The notes: generated from the letters alone by a model not told the origin. Positions 34,614-44,553 are shown, numbered from the stretch's first letter. The stretch is DNA of 64,000 nucleotides from Bacteroidia bacterium (GCA_023228875.1 JALOAG010000002.1:1-64000), one strand, 5' to 3'. Numbers and translations are program-made.

Positions 34614-35213
34614 ATGAGTGACAAATTAGTTAAAAGTGCCCTGTTTAAGGCTTCTTACCCAAACTATAAGAAGATGCCTGATTTTAATAAACCAGAGTTT
34701 GCCTTTATTGGCAGATCAAATGTTGGCAAATCGTCAATGATAAATATGCTTGCAGGTAGAAAAGAATTAGCACTCACCTCTTCAAAACCCGGGAAAACCA
34801 AGCAAATTGTATGCTTTGAAATTGATACTAATTGGATGTTGATTGATTTGCCCGGATTTGGTTATGCAAAAACATCAATGACCGAAAGAGCGGGAATGAG
34901 CGAATTGGTGAGTGGTTATATCAAAAATCGTAAACAATTGTTTTGTGTTTTTTTGTTAATAGATTTTAGATTGCCTCCGCAACAAATTGATCTGGATTTT
35001 ATGGAATGGTGTGCTGTAAACCAAGTCCCATTTGTAATCATTTTTACAAAATCAGATAAGGTTAAATCCGGAGAAAGGGAGTTAAAGATTCAAGCATATA
35101 ATGTTGTTTTGAAGGAAAATTGGGAGGAACTACCAATGCAATTTGTTTGTTCATCGCTCACTAAGGATGGAAGAGAGGATGTTTTATCATTTATTAAATC
35201 AGTGTTGCAATAA
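34614..35213 (+). CDS. engB: Ribosome-biogenesis GTPase EngB (YihA/YsxC)
   Basis: 199 aa. All GTPase motifs are visible: GRSNVGKSS (G1, about residues 33-41), the conserved KPGKT, DLPGFG (G3), TKSDK (G4) and CSS (G5). EngB takes part in 50S assembly. A AAACTTTG sequence, one mismatch from a -7 box, ends one nt before the ATG, so the mRNA may be leaderless. A terminator follows the stop. Confidence 0.96.
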   Translation: MSDKLVKSALFKASYPNYKKMPDFNKPEFAFIGRSNVGKSSMINMLAGRKELALTSSKPGKTKQIVCFEIDTNWMLIDLPGFGYAKTSMTERAGMSELVSGYIKNRKQLFCVFLLIDFRLPPQQIDLDFMEWCAVNQVPFVIIFTKSDKVKSGERELKIQAYNVVLKENWEELPMQFVCSSLTKDGREDVLSFIKSVLQ

Positions 35214-35215
35214 AT

Positions 35216-35250
35216 AAAAAAGCCTCTTTGTAAACTAAAGAGGCTTTTTT
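35216..35250. terminator. Bidirectional intrinsic terminator
   Basis: A 14-bp A/T-flanked stem with GCCTC core (35216-35229 with 35237-35250) and 7-nt loop; T-runs on both outgoing sides. It separates the convergent engB and XRE-regulator genes. Confidence 0.9.
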
Positions 35251-35272
35251 ATTTAATTTTTTCTTTAACTAG

Positions 35273-35659
35273 TTATTTTTCAAGTTGTCTGATAACTTTT
35301 TGTTGCAATTCTATGATTAGAGATTGGTAGTCAACAATTTTGTTAGAAGAAGTTGAGGATGCTCCTGTGCCGTTATGTGTGGTAGAAGAGGAGGTGGGAG
35401 CGTGTGGATTAATAATGCCGCTAACAAACATGTCGCCTGTGCCTAATATCAGCCATTCTGTACTGATTCTGTTTTTGAAAACTTCATAGATACTTTGAAT
35501 TACTTCAAATGAAGGTTTTTTACCTTTTTCAATGTAATTGTTAATGTTTTGATAGCTAACATTTAATTCTTTAGCCATTTTTGATTTGTTTCCACCATAA
35601 TAAGTTTCACAAATGATTTTTAATCTTTCACTTGGAGTGTTTATTTTGTCAGTTGTCAT
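35273..35659 (-). CDS. XRE-family helix-turn-helix regulator
   Basis: 128 aa. An N-terminal HTH (about residues 24-62: NKSKMAKELNVSYQNINNYIEKG) followed by STEWLILGTGDMF, a pattern shared with phage-repressor-like regulators, then a Ser/Thr/Asn-rich linker (about 85-108) and a short C-terminal helix ending QQKVIRQLEK that could be a coiled-coil. No protease or ligand domain. Target genes are unknown; it stands alone between two terminated units. No phage genes are near, so this is probably a resident regulator. Confidence 0.85.
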   Translation of the reverse strand: MTTDKINTPSERLKIICETYYGGNKSKMAKELNVSYQNINNYIEKGKKPSFEVIQSIYEVFKNRISTEWLILGTGDMFVSGIINPHAPTSSSTTHNGTGASSTSSNKIVDYQSLIIELQQKVIRQLEK

Positions 35660-35686
35660 TTTGGATATTTATTAAAATTTCGGGAG

Positions 35687-35717
35687 CAAAATTAATGATA
35701 AGATTCTAGGAAACAAG
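35687..35717 (-). promoter_or_regulatory. Promoter of the XRE regulator
   Basis: On the minus strand CTTG (35717-35714), 19 nt, then TAATTTTG (35694-35687). The ATG is 27 nt downstream. Confidence 0.45.
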
Positions 35718-35820
35718 AATGACAATCTATAATATCGCACAATCCGTCAAAGAATCACGATAAAAAATAATTGCATTTTGTCTTTAAAATTATTTAAGAT
35801 GAAAGCGATTTGTAGATATT

Positions 35821-37182
35821 TTATATATATCTCTTATAATCAAAGTCTTCGAGGTAATCAGCTACTTTTCTAACAAAAGCACCACCCAATGCGCCATCAA
35901 CTATCCTATGGTCGTAAGATAGAGATAAATACATCATATGTCTGATTCCTATCATATCACCTTGCGGTGTTTCGATAACAGCAGGCTTTTTTCTGATTGC
36001 TCCGGTAGCTAATATGGCAACTTGTGGTTGGTTTATGATAGGAGTGCCCATTACATTTCCAAATGTGCCTACATTGGTAATTGTAAATGTGCCTCCTGAT
36101 GTTTCATCTGGTTTGAGTTTGTTTTCACGGGCTCGTTTTGCTAAATCATTTACAACTTTTGAAAGTCCTACAAGATTTAGTGTGTCAGAATTTCTAATTA
36201 CAGGTACAATTAAATTTCCTGAAGGCAATGCTGTTGCCATTCCTATATTAATTGCTTTTCTTTTGATAATTTTGTCTCCATCTAAACTTACATTTATCAT
36301 TGGCATGTCTTTGATTGCTTTCGCAATTGCCTCAATAAATATAGGTGTAAATGTAATTTTCTCACCTTCGCGTTTTTCAAATGAGTTTTTAACTTTATTT
36401 CTCCAAAGCACTAAATTTGTTACATCAGCTTCAACGAATGAGGTAACATGAGGAGAAACCGTTTTGCTCATTACCATGTGTTCAGAAATGAGCTTTCTCA
36501 TCCTGTCCATCTCAATTATTTCGTCACCTTCCATTAAGGTTATTTTAGGTGCTTGAATATTTCTAACTAAGGTTGCAGCTTGCTCTCCAGCCTTGTTTGT
36601 TGTGTTTATAACCGGAGTTGGTTGAACACCTGAAATAGAAGGTTGTTGTTGTCCATTTTCAATAAATGCCAAAATATCTCTTTTGGTAACTCTGCCATTT
36701 GCACCTGTGCCTGCAATGTTTTCAAGTGCTTCCATTGAGATTCCCTCTGTTTTGGCAATGTTTAATACCAAGGGGGAATAAAATCTGCTTGCATCTGCAT
36801 TGGATAAAGGCTGTGTTGATATTTGTGCACTCTGTATATCCTTATTGATTACATCAATAGCTTGTTCTACAGATGCAGCCATGTTGCGGTTTTGAGTAGG
36901 TGATTCTGTAGTTGGTTGAGAAGTGGAGTCTCCTGCGTTGCTCTCAATACCAATGATTGCAATAGGTGCGCCCACCGGAGCTACTTGTCCTTCAGAAAAA
37001 AGTTTTTTTACTAAAACTCCTTCAAAAGTAGAAGGGACTTCAGAGTCAACTTTATCTGTAGCAATTTCTACAACGGCTTCGTCATTGGCAATTTTGTCGC
37101 CTTCATTTTTAAGCCATTTCGTAATGGTAGCTTCTGCAATACTTTCACCCATCTTGGGAAGGATTAATTCTACTTCTTTCAC
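35821..37182 (-). CDS. Dihydrolipoamide acyltransferase (E2) of a 2-oxoacid dehydrogenase complex
   Basis: 453 aa. Domains in order: lipoyl domain (1-78) with the lipoylated lysine in EIATDKVDSEVPS (about residue 43), an Ala/Thr/Gln-rich linker, a peripheral subunit-binding domain (about 130-168, ARV-like motif TGANGRVTKRDIL), a second linker, and the catalytic domain ending SYDHRIVDGALGGAF with the active-site His and Asp. The substrate could be branched-chain 2-oxoacids or 2-oxoglutarate; no E1 or E3 gene is adjacent. It stands alone, divergent from the ECF-sigma gene. Confidence 0.94.
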   Translation of the reverse strand: MKEVELILPKMGESIAEATITKWLKNEGDKIANDEAVVEIATDKVDSEVPSTFEGVLVKKLFSEGQVAPVGAPIAIIGIESNAGDSTSQPTTESPTQNRNMAASVEQAIDVINKDIQSAQISTQPLSNADASRFYSPLVLNIAKTEGISMEALENIAGTGANGRVTKRDILAFIENGQQQPSISGVQPTPVINTTNKAGEQAATLVRNIQAPKITLMEGDEIIEMDRMRKLISEHMVMSKTVSPHVTSFVEADVTNLVLWRNKVKNSFEKREGEKITFTPIFIEAIAKAIKDMPMINVSLDGDKIIKRKAINIGMATALPSGNLIVPVIRNSDTLNLVGLSKVVNDLAKRARENKLKPDETSGGTFTITNVGTFGNVMGTPIINQPQVAILATGAIRKKPAVIETPQGDMIGIRHMMYLSLSYDHRIVDGALGGAFVRKVADYLEDFDYKRYI

Positions 37183-37360
37183 GTGTTTTTGAATTAGTTA
37201 GTTTTGAGAAGTGCAAAAATGCACTTTTTTGTTTGGCTTGGCAAATTGGATAATGAAATTAGGAAAAAAGTATTTTGTCAGGCAACATTTAATTAAATTA
37301 TGTGTCTTAGTAATAGTATAAAAGCTGATTTTTGCTTTTGGTTTTGCCTTTTTTGCAGAG

Positions 37361-37897
37361 ATGATGACAGAGGAAGATATCATACAAGGATGTATTAAGG
37401 AGAAACGACAAGCACAAGAAGCATTATACAAAAAATATGCTCCTAAATTGTTGGGTCTCTGCTGCCGATATGCTAAAGATATGCTTGAGGCAGAGGATAT
37501 CCTTCAAGAAGGATTCATTAAGGTCTTTGACAATATCTCAAGCTATAGCGGAAAAGGGTCGTTTGAAGGTTGGCTTAAAAGAATTATGATAAATGAAGCA
37601 CTCAATAAAATAAGAGCTAGAAAAGAAAAGCTGGATTTTATGGATGACTTCGATTTTGATGTCCCGACAAGTATTCTTTCTACCGATACCCTCCATCATA
37701 AGGAGTTGCTTCAAATACTAAATCGTTTGCCGGAAGGATATAGGGTGGTGTTTAATTTGTTTGCGATTGAAGGGTTTAGTCATCAAGAAATTGCAGAAAA
37801 ACTCAATATAGGACACTCTACTTCGCGCTCTCAATATGCTAAAGCAAGAAATTATTTGCAAAAACTAATTAATGAAATTGAAAAAGTAAAATTATGA
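37361..37897 (+). CDS. ECF RNA polymerase sigma factor
   Basis: 178 aa. Region 2 (ALYKKYAPKLLGLCCRYAKDMLEAEDILQEGFIKVF) and region 4 (LNRLPEGYRVVFNLFAIEGFSHQEIAEKLNIGHSTSRSQYAKAR) are both complete. RpoE-like ECF sigma of the type often paired with membrane regulators in Bacteroidota. Its stop overlaps the start of the next gene by 4 nt (ATGA), so it is co-translated with the barrel-like membrane protein, which may be its anti-sigma factor. The start is one of two tandem ATGs. Confidence 0.94.
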   Translation: MMTEEDIIQGCIKEKRQAQEALYKKYAPKLLGLCCRYAKDMLEAEDILQEGFIKVFDNISSYSGKGSFEGWLKRIMINEALNKIRARKEKLDFMDDFDFDVPTSILSTDTLHHKELLQILNRLPEGYRVVFNLFAIEGFSHQEIAEKLNIGHSTSRSQYAKARNYLQKLINEIEKVKL

Positions 37898-39354
37898 AAG
37901 AAAACAATTTTGAAGAGTTTGTAAAAAAACAATTTGAAGACTTTGAAATTGAGCCCTCTAAGGGATTGATGGAGAAAATATTGATGGCTCGTAAAAGCCG
38001 CAAGGGAGCAGGATTGTCCTTTGTTGGAGGTAAATCATTGGCTCTTCTGATTGTGGGTTTGTTGTTAAGCGGCTCTTGGATTTTTATTAAAACCCAAAAA
38101 TCAAACAAAGAAGTGGTACAGGCTCAGGTTCATCAACCTAACACTGCACAATCAGATCCTGAAATAAATTCTAATAGTCCGTCTGAGGACATAAAAGACG
38201 ATGTGCAAATTCCGGATTTTGTTGTGAATTCAAATCATGAACGGGTAAATGAAAATAATTCTACTAATACTTCTGAATCTATATACAACAATAAAACAAT
38301 CGGGTCTGCCGGTTCAAACAATGTTGTTTTTGATAATAACAAAGAAAATAAGAACGTTAAGAACACTGCTCAGAAGGTTAAAAGAAATAACATAAATCAG
38401 GAATTTACTTATATCGAAACAGAGAAACAACCGGAATTTAAGTTTTCTGCACAATCTGATGAGATGTCTATTCATGAAATCCATACAATTTATCATGACA
38501 AAGTTTTGAGGCAGGTTAGTTACATAACCCAGATTTCATATAAACCATTGACACATACTTTTTACCCAACCTTAACCAAAAACAATGCATTTGTAGCCAC
38601 AAAGGATATGTTATATACTCCAAATCCTATTAAACGTCCCCGTAAAGGATACTCTGAAACCAAATGGTTTAACCAAGTAGAAGTGAATGTTGGTGGCGGG
38701 ATTTGGAATGATAATGCTCAAGTGAATAATTTTAGCGAATACGGTCGTTTTTCTATGGGTGCTAAGGTGTTGGGCAGATTCAAACTAAGTGATAAATTCA
38801 ATTTTATCACAGGATTCTCATTCTTACATAGGACTTCTAATATTCAATATAGTAGAACAGAAAGTCAAACTTATATGAGTGTTGATACTACATACGGGTA
38901 TATAATTGATCCAGGAGCACCACCTGTTTTAGTGGTAAAATATGATACCTCGTTTAACACACTCATAAGTTATTATAAGGGCTTAGGGCGAAATGTATAT
39001 AACAAACTATCGCTTCCTTTAGGTGTGGAGTATGAGATTGGATTTGGACAAAATTTGGTGTATGCCAATGGAGGTTTGTTACTCACGCTTGTAACGCTTG
39101 ATAAAGGTGTATGGGTTCAAGGAGCTACTAATGAACTTAAAACATTTTCAGGTAGATCAAATCAAATTTCAACAGCGTTTAATTCAGGTTTTTTTGCAGG
39201 TGTTGGGTATGGATATCTCATCTCTCCTGAATTTACTTGGATTGTTGAATCCAATTTGTCAATGTGGAACTTTAAAAATAACCCGCTTGGGAAGTCAAAT
39301 AAGAGTGTTCTTCTAAATACCGGGTTAAATACAGGGTTACGCTGGAGATTTTAG
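37894..39354 (+). CDS. Putative anti-sigma/outer-membrane barrel fusion
   Basis: 486 aa in three parts: a 47-residue cytoplasmic-looking head (NNFEEFVKKQFEDFEIEPSKG), one membrane helix (about 48-65), a Asn/Ser-rich periplasmic linker (about 70-250), and a C-terminal half (about 255-486) with alternating beta strands ending GLRWRF, as in outer-membrane beta-barrels. No signal peptide is present at the N-terminus. Overlap with the sigma gene suggests the head binds it. Architecture like this is widespread but uncharacterised in Bacteroidota to my knowledge; a barrel joined to an inner-membrane helix is inferred, not proved. Confidence 0.8.
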   Translation: MKENNFEEFVKKQFEDFEIEPSKGLMEKILMARKSRKGAGLSFVGGKSLALLIVGLLLSGSWIFIKTQKSNKEVVQAQVHQPNTAQSDPEINSNSPSEDIKDDVQIPDFVVNSNHERVNENNSTNTSESIYNNKTIGSAGSNNVVFDNNKENKNVKNTAQKVKRNNINQEFTYIETEKQPEFKFSAQSDEMSIHEIHTIYHDKVLRQVSYITQISYKPLTHTFYPTLTKNNAFVATKDMLYTPNPIKRPRKGYSETKWFNQVEVNVGGGIWNDNAQVNNFSEYGRFSMGAKVLGRFKLSDKFNFITGFSFLHRTSNIQYSRTESQTYMSVDTTYGYIIDPGAPPVLVVKYDTSFNTLISYYKGLGRNVYNKLSLPLGVEYEIGFGQNLVYANGGLLLTLVTLDKGVWVQGATNELKTFSGRSNQISTAFNSGFFAGVGYGYLISPEFTWIVESNLSMWNFKNNPLGKSNKSVLLNTGLNTGLRWRF

Positions 39355-39378
39355 GTTGTTTGTGAACCGTTTTACTTT

Positions 39379-39386
39379 TAACTTTG
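39379..39386 (+). promoter_or_regulatory. -7 promoter box of the 506-aa cargo gene
   Basis: TAACTTTG ends 4 nt before the ATG at 39391. A TTG at 39356-39358 is 20 nt upstream. The spacing implies a leaderless or nearly leaderless transcript. Confidence 0.45.
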
Positions 39387-39390
39387 TTTT

Positions 39391-40911
39391 ATGAATGTAC
39401 GGTTACTTGTGTGTGTGCTTTTTGTTTGTTCTCTTGCTGCAAACGGACAGCAAAACAATACGTTTGTTCAAAGCCCAAAGCTTGATTTTCATTTTACTCC
39501 CTTAGGTCGCTTTAGTAATGATTCAGTGGGAATGTTTTTTCCGAGCAGTTCCCTCAAACCTGTCATTGCAAATACTGGAATATTAGTTGCAGGAAGAGTT
39601 CAATCCGGAGAGTTGCGTGCGTCAATGAATACTGACAATGCGACTGATTTTACTTACGGTCCATTAGACATTTCATTTACTTTTACTCCTGATAGCGCTC
39701 AATGGAATAAGTCTTGGATGATTAGTAAATCAGCTATTCTTAACCATATTCAATCCTACAAAAAACCGGGTTATGTTTTACCTGATGAGATAAAGCATTG
39801 GCCCATCAATCCGCCTGCCGGATTTGAAGGTATATTAGCACCTTTTATAGACTGGAACAGTAATGGTGTGTATGAACCTGACTTAGGTGAGTCTCCTGTA
39901 GTTGAAGGTGATATCAATGTGTTTGCAGTTTATCATGACTATAAAAAAAATAGAACACGTGCAGATAGTGGATTAGGTATTGAAGTTAAACATTTTGCGT
40001 ATCTCATCACTCAACCTGAAACGAATCAATATTTGATTTTGAATAGAATGTTAGTAACCAATAAAAATACTAACACTATCAATGGTTTTAAGTTAGGTGT
40101 TTGTTCTGATTTAATATTGGGTGGAGGAAATACAAACTTTGTCAGATCATATCCGGAGCATAATGCAATGGTTGGATTCAATGCGGTAGGTTCTGATTCA
40201 ATTTATGGAAATAATATCCCTGCATTTGCAATCATTACATTAAATCGCAAACTCGCGGGCACAATGTATTTGACCACAGATGATGACGTGGTTACTGGTT
40301 ATCCTACAACCAATGAACAAATTCAGCATTATTTGTCCGGCAAATGGAGAAACGGGAAGGCGTTGACTTATGGCGGAAATGGGGTTGATGGCAGTACTTC
40401 GGTGCGCTATGTGTATCCTGGTTTAGAAGATAAGAATAATCATCCTTTTAATTGGTTGGAAAGTAATTCTGGAAGTATATCAGGTAAGAGGAGTTTGTTG
40501 CTTGTTTTTGACAGTATGAATTTAGCTTCCCAAGCTACGGTAGAGTATCGTTTTGCTTTTCAGTTGATACCCGGTGCTAACAATGATTCTGCTTTGATAA
40601 AACAGTCAATCGAAGAAACCTTGTTGAGATATGGAAATGGAGACTTGACGAATGTGTCGCAAATAATACATAAAACCGAGTGTAAAGTATTTCCAATGCC
40701 CATTCAGTCAAATGAAGCATTCATTATAGAGTCTTTTAATCCAATTAACTCAATCCAAATTTTTGATGTAACCGGGCGTATGGTTTACAATAATGAAATG
40801 CAATCTCTCGAAACATCTTTTCAATGCAGCCCTGCTTTGCAACCCGGAATCTATTCAATACGTATTGCTACCACGACAGGTCTTTTTATTCACAAACTGA
40901 TGGTTCAATAA
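39391..40911 (+). CDS. Secreted protein with T9SS type A tail
   Basis: 506 aa. Signal peptide (about 1-19, ending AANG-QQN). The body contains DWNSNGVYEPDLGE, a calcium-binding-like loop, but no domain I can name. The last about 75 residues (KVFPMPIQSNEAF, FDVTGRMVYNN, LQPGIYSIRI) are a type A T9SS sorting domain. Predicted to be surface-attached or released. A -7 box is 4 nt upstream; the next gene follows after 78 bp with its own box. Function unknown. Confidence 0.88.
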   Translation: MNVRLLVCVLFVCSLAANGQQNNTFVQSPKLDFHFTPLGRFSNDSVGMFFPSSSLKPVIANTGILVAGRVQSGELRASMNTDNATDFTYGPLDISFTFTPDSAQWNKSWMISKSAILNHIQSYKKPGYVLPDEIKHWPINPPAGFEGILAPFIDWNSNGVYEPDLGESPVVEGDINVFAVYHDYKKNRTRADSGLGIEVKHFAYLITQPETNQYLILNRMLVTNKNTNTINGFKLGVCSDLILGGGNTNFVRSYPEHNAMVGFNAVGSDSIYGNNIPAFAIITLNRKLAGTMYLTTDDDVVTGYPTTNEQIQHYLSGKWRNGKALTYGGNGVDGSTSVRYVYPGLEDKNNHPFNWLESNSGSISGKRSLLLVFDSMNLASQATVEYRFAFQLIPGANNDSALIKQSIEETLLRYGNGDLTNVSQIIHKTECKVFPMPIQSNEAFIIESFNPINSIQIFDVTGRMVYNNEMQSLETSFQCSPALQPGIYSIRIATTTGLFIHKLMVQ

Positions 40912-40940
40912 GGATGTGAGTGATTGGTGGAAAGAATGTA

Positions 40941-40970
40941 TTGTGAAATAAAAATAATGTTTTAACTTTG
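40941..40970 (+). promoter_or_regulatory. Promoter of the 1187-aa cargo gene
   Basis: TTG at 40941-40943, 19 nt, then TAACTTTG at 40963-40970. The ATG is 19 nt downstream. Confidence 0.45.
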
Positions 40971-40989
40971 AATAAAGTTAGATGAACGG

Positions 40990-43900
40990 ATGAAGCGAGC
41001 TCTACCAATAGGCTTTTTTATCGGATTTTTACTTTTGTTTCAATTTGAAACAAAGGCTAGCCATGTGCTTGGTTCTGAACTTGTTTATAGTTTCACCGAT
41101 GTATATAATGTTAAATTAAACCTCAAGGTTTATAGGGATTGTAGCGAATGTAAGTTCAACGGCAATGGAGGAGGGGTTAGTACCGATAATTGTTCAGAAA
41201 TTCCTCCCATTGAGGTTTATGGGTTTAATAATATTACCGGTAAAAAAGTATTCTTAACATCATTGACAATTTCACGTCAAGGAATGTCAAATATTACCAA
41301 TTCATGTGTAGGATTGACCAATGCTTGTGATTTGACAAGCACACCTGTTTTAAATAGTGGAATAGAGGTGCATGATTTTATAGCAAACTTTAATACTCAG
41401 TCATACGAATTAAACGGATACTGTAATTTCTTTTTTACAAGTTCTATTTTTTCTCGTTCAGATGAGATTACTCCACCTAATTCACCCATTGAAAAGTTCT
41501 TTAATTATTCCGAGTTAAATGTTTGTGCCGGTATTAGAACAAATTCTGTAAAGTTGACTTCCAGACCAAATTTTATGGTGAATGCAGGCAGCCCTATTTT
41601 TCATTCACCGGGTGTTGATCAAGGAGATGCAGATAGTATTTCAGTTAAATTAGTTCCCGCTCTGAGTGATTTTGACAAAGAAATTCAATATGTGTCGGGT
41701 ATGAGTTACAATATGCCTTTTACTGTCGCATCTTGTGGTGGTAGCGGATGCGCTCCAGATCCGCTTGCCAATCCTCCGACCGGTTTTTATTTTGACTCCA
41801 AAACGGGAAATACGGTTTATACACCTCAATTTTCAGGGCAGGTTGGGACTTTAGTTTATGAAATTACTAAGTGGAAAAGAAGTTCATCAAGCGGACTTGT
41901 CGTTGTTAGTAGGGTGCGTAGAGATTTTATGATTAGAACGATTACAGGAACTAATGTTGAGCCAATTTTTGAAAATGATAAAGATGCATACACTGTGTGC
42001 ACCAATTCAAAAATTATAATCCCCATCATTGTTAAGGAAAGTCAAGATGTAAGCTTCAATACAAATAATCTGCCCGATGGAATGTCTTATACGCCTAGTT
42101 CCATGACAACACCTTATTATACCGGAATGTTGAGTTGGACACCTGCTGATTCTTTTGCAGGCAAGACTTTTTTGGTTACTGTCGATGTAACGGATAATAA
42201 TTGCCCATTGAATGCTACTAGTTCAAAGACATTTATTTTAAAAGTACATGCTACTCCAAACCTGTCTATTTCATTAACGCAGAAGTCTTGTGGCAAAGTG
42301 GAATTGGTTGGTAAACCTGCCGCATACCCTGACAATATGTATATTTGGAGGGTTACTTATCCAAATACAGTAACAAAAGAATATTGGGGAAGGAAACAAG
42401 AAATTGAGCATCTGTATGGTGGATTACTCAATGTTGAACTTAGTTTAAATCAGGTTTGTAAAGGAACTATTGTCAGTGCAATAACGCTTCCTCTATATAC
42501 TCCTCCAACTTTCTCTTTAGCTTCCGATTATGTTGCATGCGCAGGAACAAATATCACTGTTGTACCAATGGGAGTTTCCGGCAATGCGCCATTTAAATAT
42601 TATTGGAATGATGCTTTAGGTACTTCTTTTTTTGTAAAACCAGCAGGTAGTGATTTTGCATTAGACGCAAAAATTGAAGATAAAGATGGTTGTGTTCAAA
42701 CGGTTTCTACTGTGCTTAAATCTTATCCGAAATTGACTTTACATACGAAAGATTCTTCTTTTTGTTCTTTAGATTCGGGTAGATTTGTATTAAATGGTTT
42801 GTTAACGCATCAACACGTCAATATTTCTCAAGGGTTTGAGTTGTTGGGAGGCGGTACTCAATTATTGAATGATAATGGAGAATGGTACTTCTTGAAACAA
42901 GATTTTTCCAAAACAATGATTGTATTCCGAGCATGGGTACAAGATGAAAATGGATGTAAATATTATGACACATTTAACATCTATAAAAAGTCCGGACTCG
43001 ATTTTACTGATCATTTGATAGGTGATTTCTGTAATACGGCTAATAAGTTAGACCTCTATCAACATTTTGGATTAAAGAAAGAAGATGGTTTTTTTGAAGC
43101 ATTAGTATATGGAGTAATCGAAAATGGCGGATTGCTTAATCCTGCTGCGTTTACAAGTTCAGGAATGTATGATGTGTATTTTATGAGTTCTCCAAAATAT
43201 TGTTCTAAAACAACGAATTTACATGTCAATATTTTTACAATTCCAAATATTTCGTGGATTCATTCAATGGATAGTATTTATTGTCAAAATAGCGAGAATG
43301 TGCAATTGAATGCGAATTCAGGAAGTGGACATTGGACAGGCAAGGGGATTACAGGAAGTTTGTTCAATCCTACTGATCCTGAAATTAAGGCTGGAGAACC
43401 ATTTTATATAACTTATTCCGAAAACGAACCTGTTTTAGGATGTATCGCAACTGACTCTGTTAAGATTTGGGTTTATAAAGCACCTTCATTCGAAATGACA
43501 TTCATGGATGGGTTTAATAATGCTTTACACAGTCAAGTGTGTATAAACACTCCCGTCTTTGTTAAATTAACTCCACAGTTTGACGAAAGCACTTTCCCTT
43601 TTGAATATTCCAACTCGTTGTCAACGAACCGCGGTCTTTTGGTGAATTCAAGGTTGCAACCGGATTCAGATGCCGGCAAACATATTCTAACACTCAAGAC
43701 GTCAAGTGGGATATGCCCGGATGTTCAAAATAGTAAAGAAATTGAGTTTGAGAAATTACCTCAAATTTCAGTTGAACCTTTTGAACAGTTTTATTGTGAG
43801 CAAGATAATGAAATCAAGTTGCATTATGTAACATTACATACAACTCAACTTGAGTGGTATATGAATCAGAATAAAATGGGTGAGTCTAATTTGTCTGAGA

Positions 43901-44553
43901 GTGATTTTATATTCTCAAATGCCAAATCAGGTGTTTATACTCTCAAAGTAAAGTTGACTAACGGAGTTTGTAAGAACGAGGTTGTCCTTGCTGATACCCT
44001 AGTGATAAGCCCAATACCTCAACCAATTATTGCAGCTACTCCCTCTGTTTACGTGCCTAATGATATGCGCTTGGTATCAATTCAAGATGCAGGGAAGTAT
44101 TCATTCCCAATTTCAAAGAGAAGATGGTTAATAGAGGATAAGGAATATACGAATCAAATATCTATTTCACACCGAATTAAAGCTGTTGAAGGTGAAATTC
44201 CTATTCACTTGTATGTAGAAGATATTTATGGATGCTCTGCAGAAGTTGAGAGTGTACTTTACATTTCAGCACCACTAGACATATATATTCCCAATGCTTT
44301 CAGCCCAGATAATATAGGTCCTGAAATCAATAATCAATTCAAGGTTAATGCAGAACATGCTTTGGAATTTAAGATGATGATTGTAAACAAATGGGGGGAA
44401 ACAGTTTTTAGCACTACAAATCCTAATATGGGTTGGGATGGTACCTTCTTAGGTGCAAAATGTCCCGGTGATGTCTATGTTTATTATATCAAGGTTGTTA
44501 ACCAACTTGGCGGAACAAGAGAGTTTCGAGGAACCATTACTTTGTTGAGATAG
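40990..44553 (+). CDS. Large Cys-rich surface protein with T9SS type B tail
   Basis: 1187 aa. Signal peptide (about 1-23), then ASHVLGSEL and YRDC, shared with the protein at the left edge of the window. Multiple Ig/PKD-like modules follow, Cys-rich throughout (for example CGGSGCAPDP near 250). The C-terminal about 90 residues (IPNAFSPDNIGPEINNQF to FRGTITLLR) are a gliding-motility-associated CHU_C domain, i.e. a type B T9SS signal. Predicted surface-bound adhesin or structural protein; no ligand domain recognised. Confidence 0.92.
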   Translation: MKRALPIGFFIGFLLLFQFETKASHVLGSELVYSFTDVYNVKLNLKVYRDCSECKFNGNGGGVSTDNCSEIPPIEVYGFNNITGKKVFLTSLTISRQGMSNITNSCVGLTNACDLTSTPVLNSGIEVHDFIANFNTQSYELNGYCNFFFTSSIFSRSDEITPPNSPIEKFFNYSELNVCAGIRTNSVKLTSRPNFMVNAGSPIFHSPGVDQGDADSISVKLVPALSDFDKEIQYVSGMSYNMPFTVASCGGSGCAPDPLANPPTGFYFDSKTGNTVYTPQFSGQVGTLVYEITKWKRSSSSGLVVVSRVRRDFMIRTITGTNVEPIFENDKDAYTVCTNSKIIIPIIVKESQDVSFNTNNLPDGMSYTPSSMTTPYYTGMLSWTPADSFAGKTFLVTVDVTDNNCPLNATSSKTFILKVHATPNLSISLTQKSCGKVELVGKPAAYPDNMYIWRVTYPNTVTKEYWGRKQEIEHLYGGLLNVELSLNQVCKGTIVSAITLPLYTPPTFSLASDYVACAGTNITVVPMGVSGNAPFKYYWNDALGTSFFVKPAGSDFALDAKIEDKDGCVQTVSTVLKSYPKLTLHTKDSSFCSLDSGRFVLNGLLTHQHVNISQGFELLGGGTQLLNDNGEWYFLKQDFSKTMIVFRAWVQDENGCKYYDTFNIYKKSGLDFTDHLIGDFCNTANKLDLYQHFGLKKEDGFFEALVYGVIENGGLLNPAAFTSSGMYDVYFMSSPKYCSKTTNLHVNIFTIPNISWIHSMDSIYCQNSENVQLNANSGSGHWTGKGITGSLFNPTDPEIKAGEPFYITYSENEPVLGCIATDSVKIWVYKAPSFEMTFMDGFNNALHSQVCINTPVFVKLTPQFDESTFPFEYSNSLSTNRGLLVNSRLQPDSDAGKHILTLKTSSGICPDVQNSKEIEFEKLPQISVEPFEQFYCEQDNEIKLHYVTLHTTQLEWYMNQNKMGESNLSESDFIFSNAKSGVYTLKVKLTNGVCKNEVVLADTLVISPIPQPIIAATPSVYVPNDMRLVSIQDAGKYSFPISKRRWLIEDKEYTNQISISHRIKAVEGEIPIHLYVEDIYGCSAEVESVLYISAPLDIYIPNAFSPDNIGPEINNQFKVNAEHALEFKMMIVNKWGETVFSTTNPNMGWDGTFLGAKCPGDVYVYYIKVVNQLGGTREFRGTITLLR

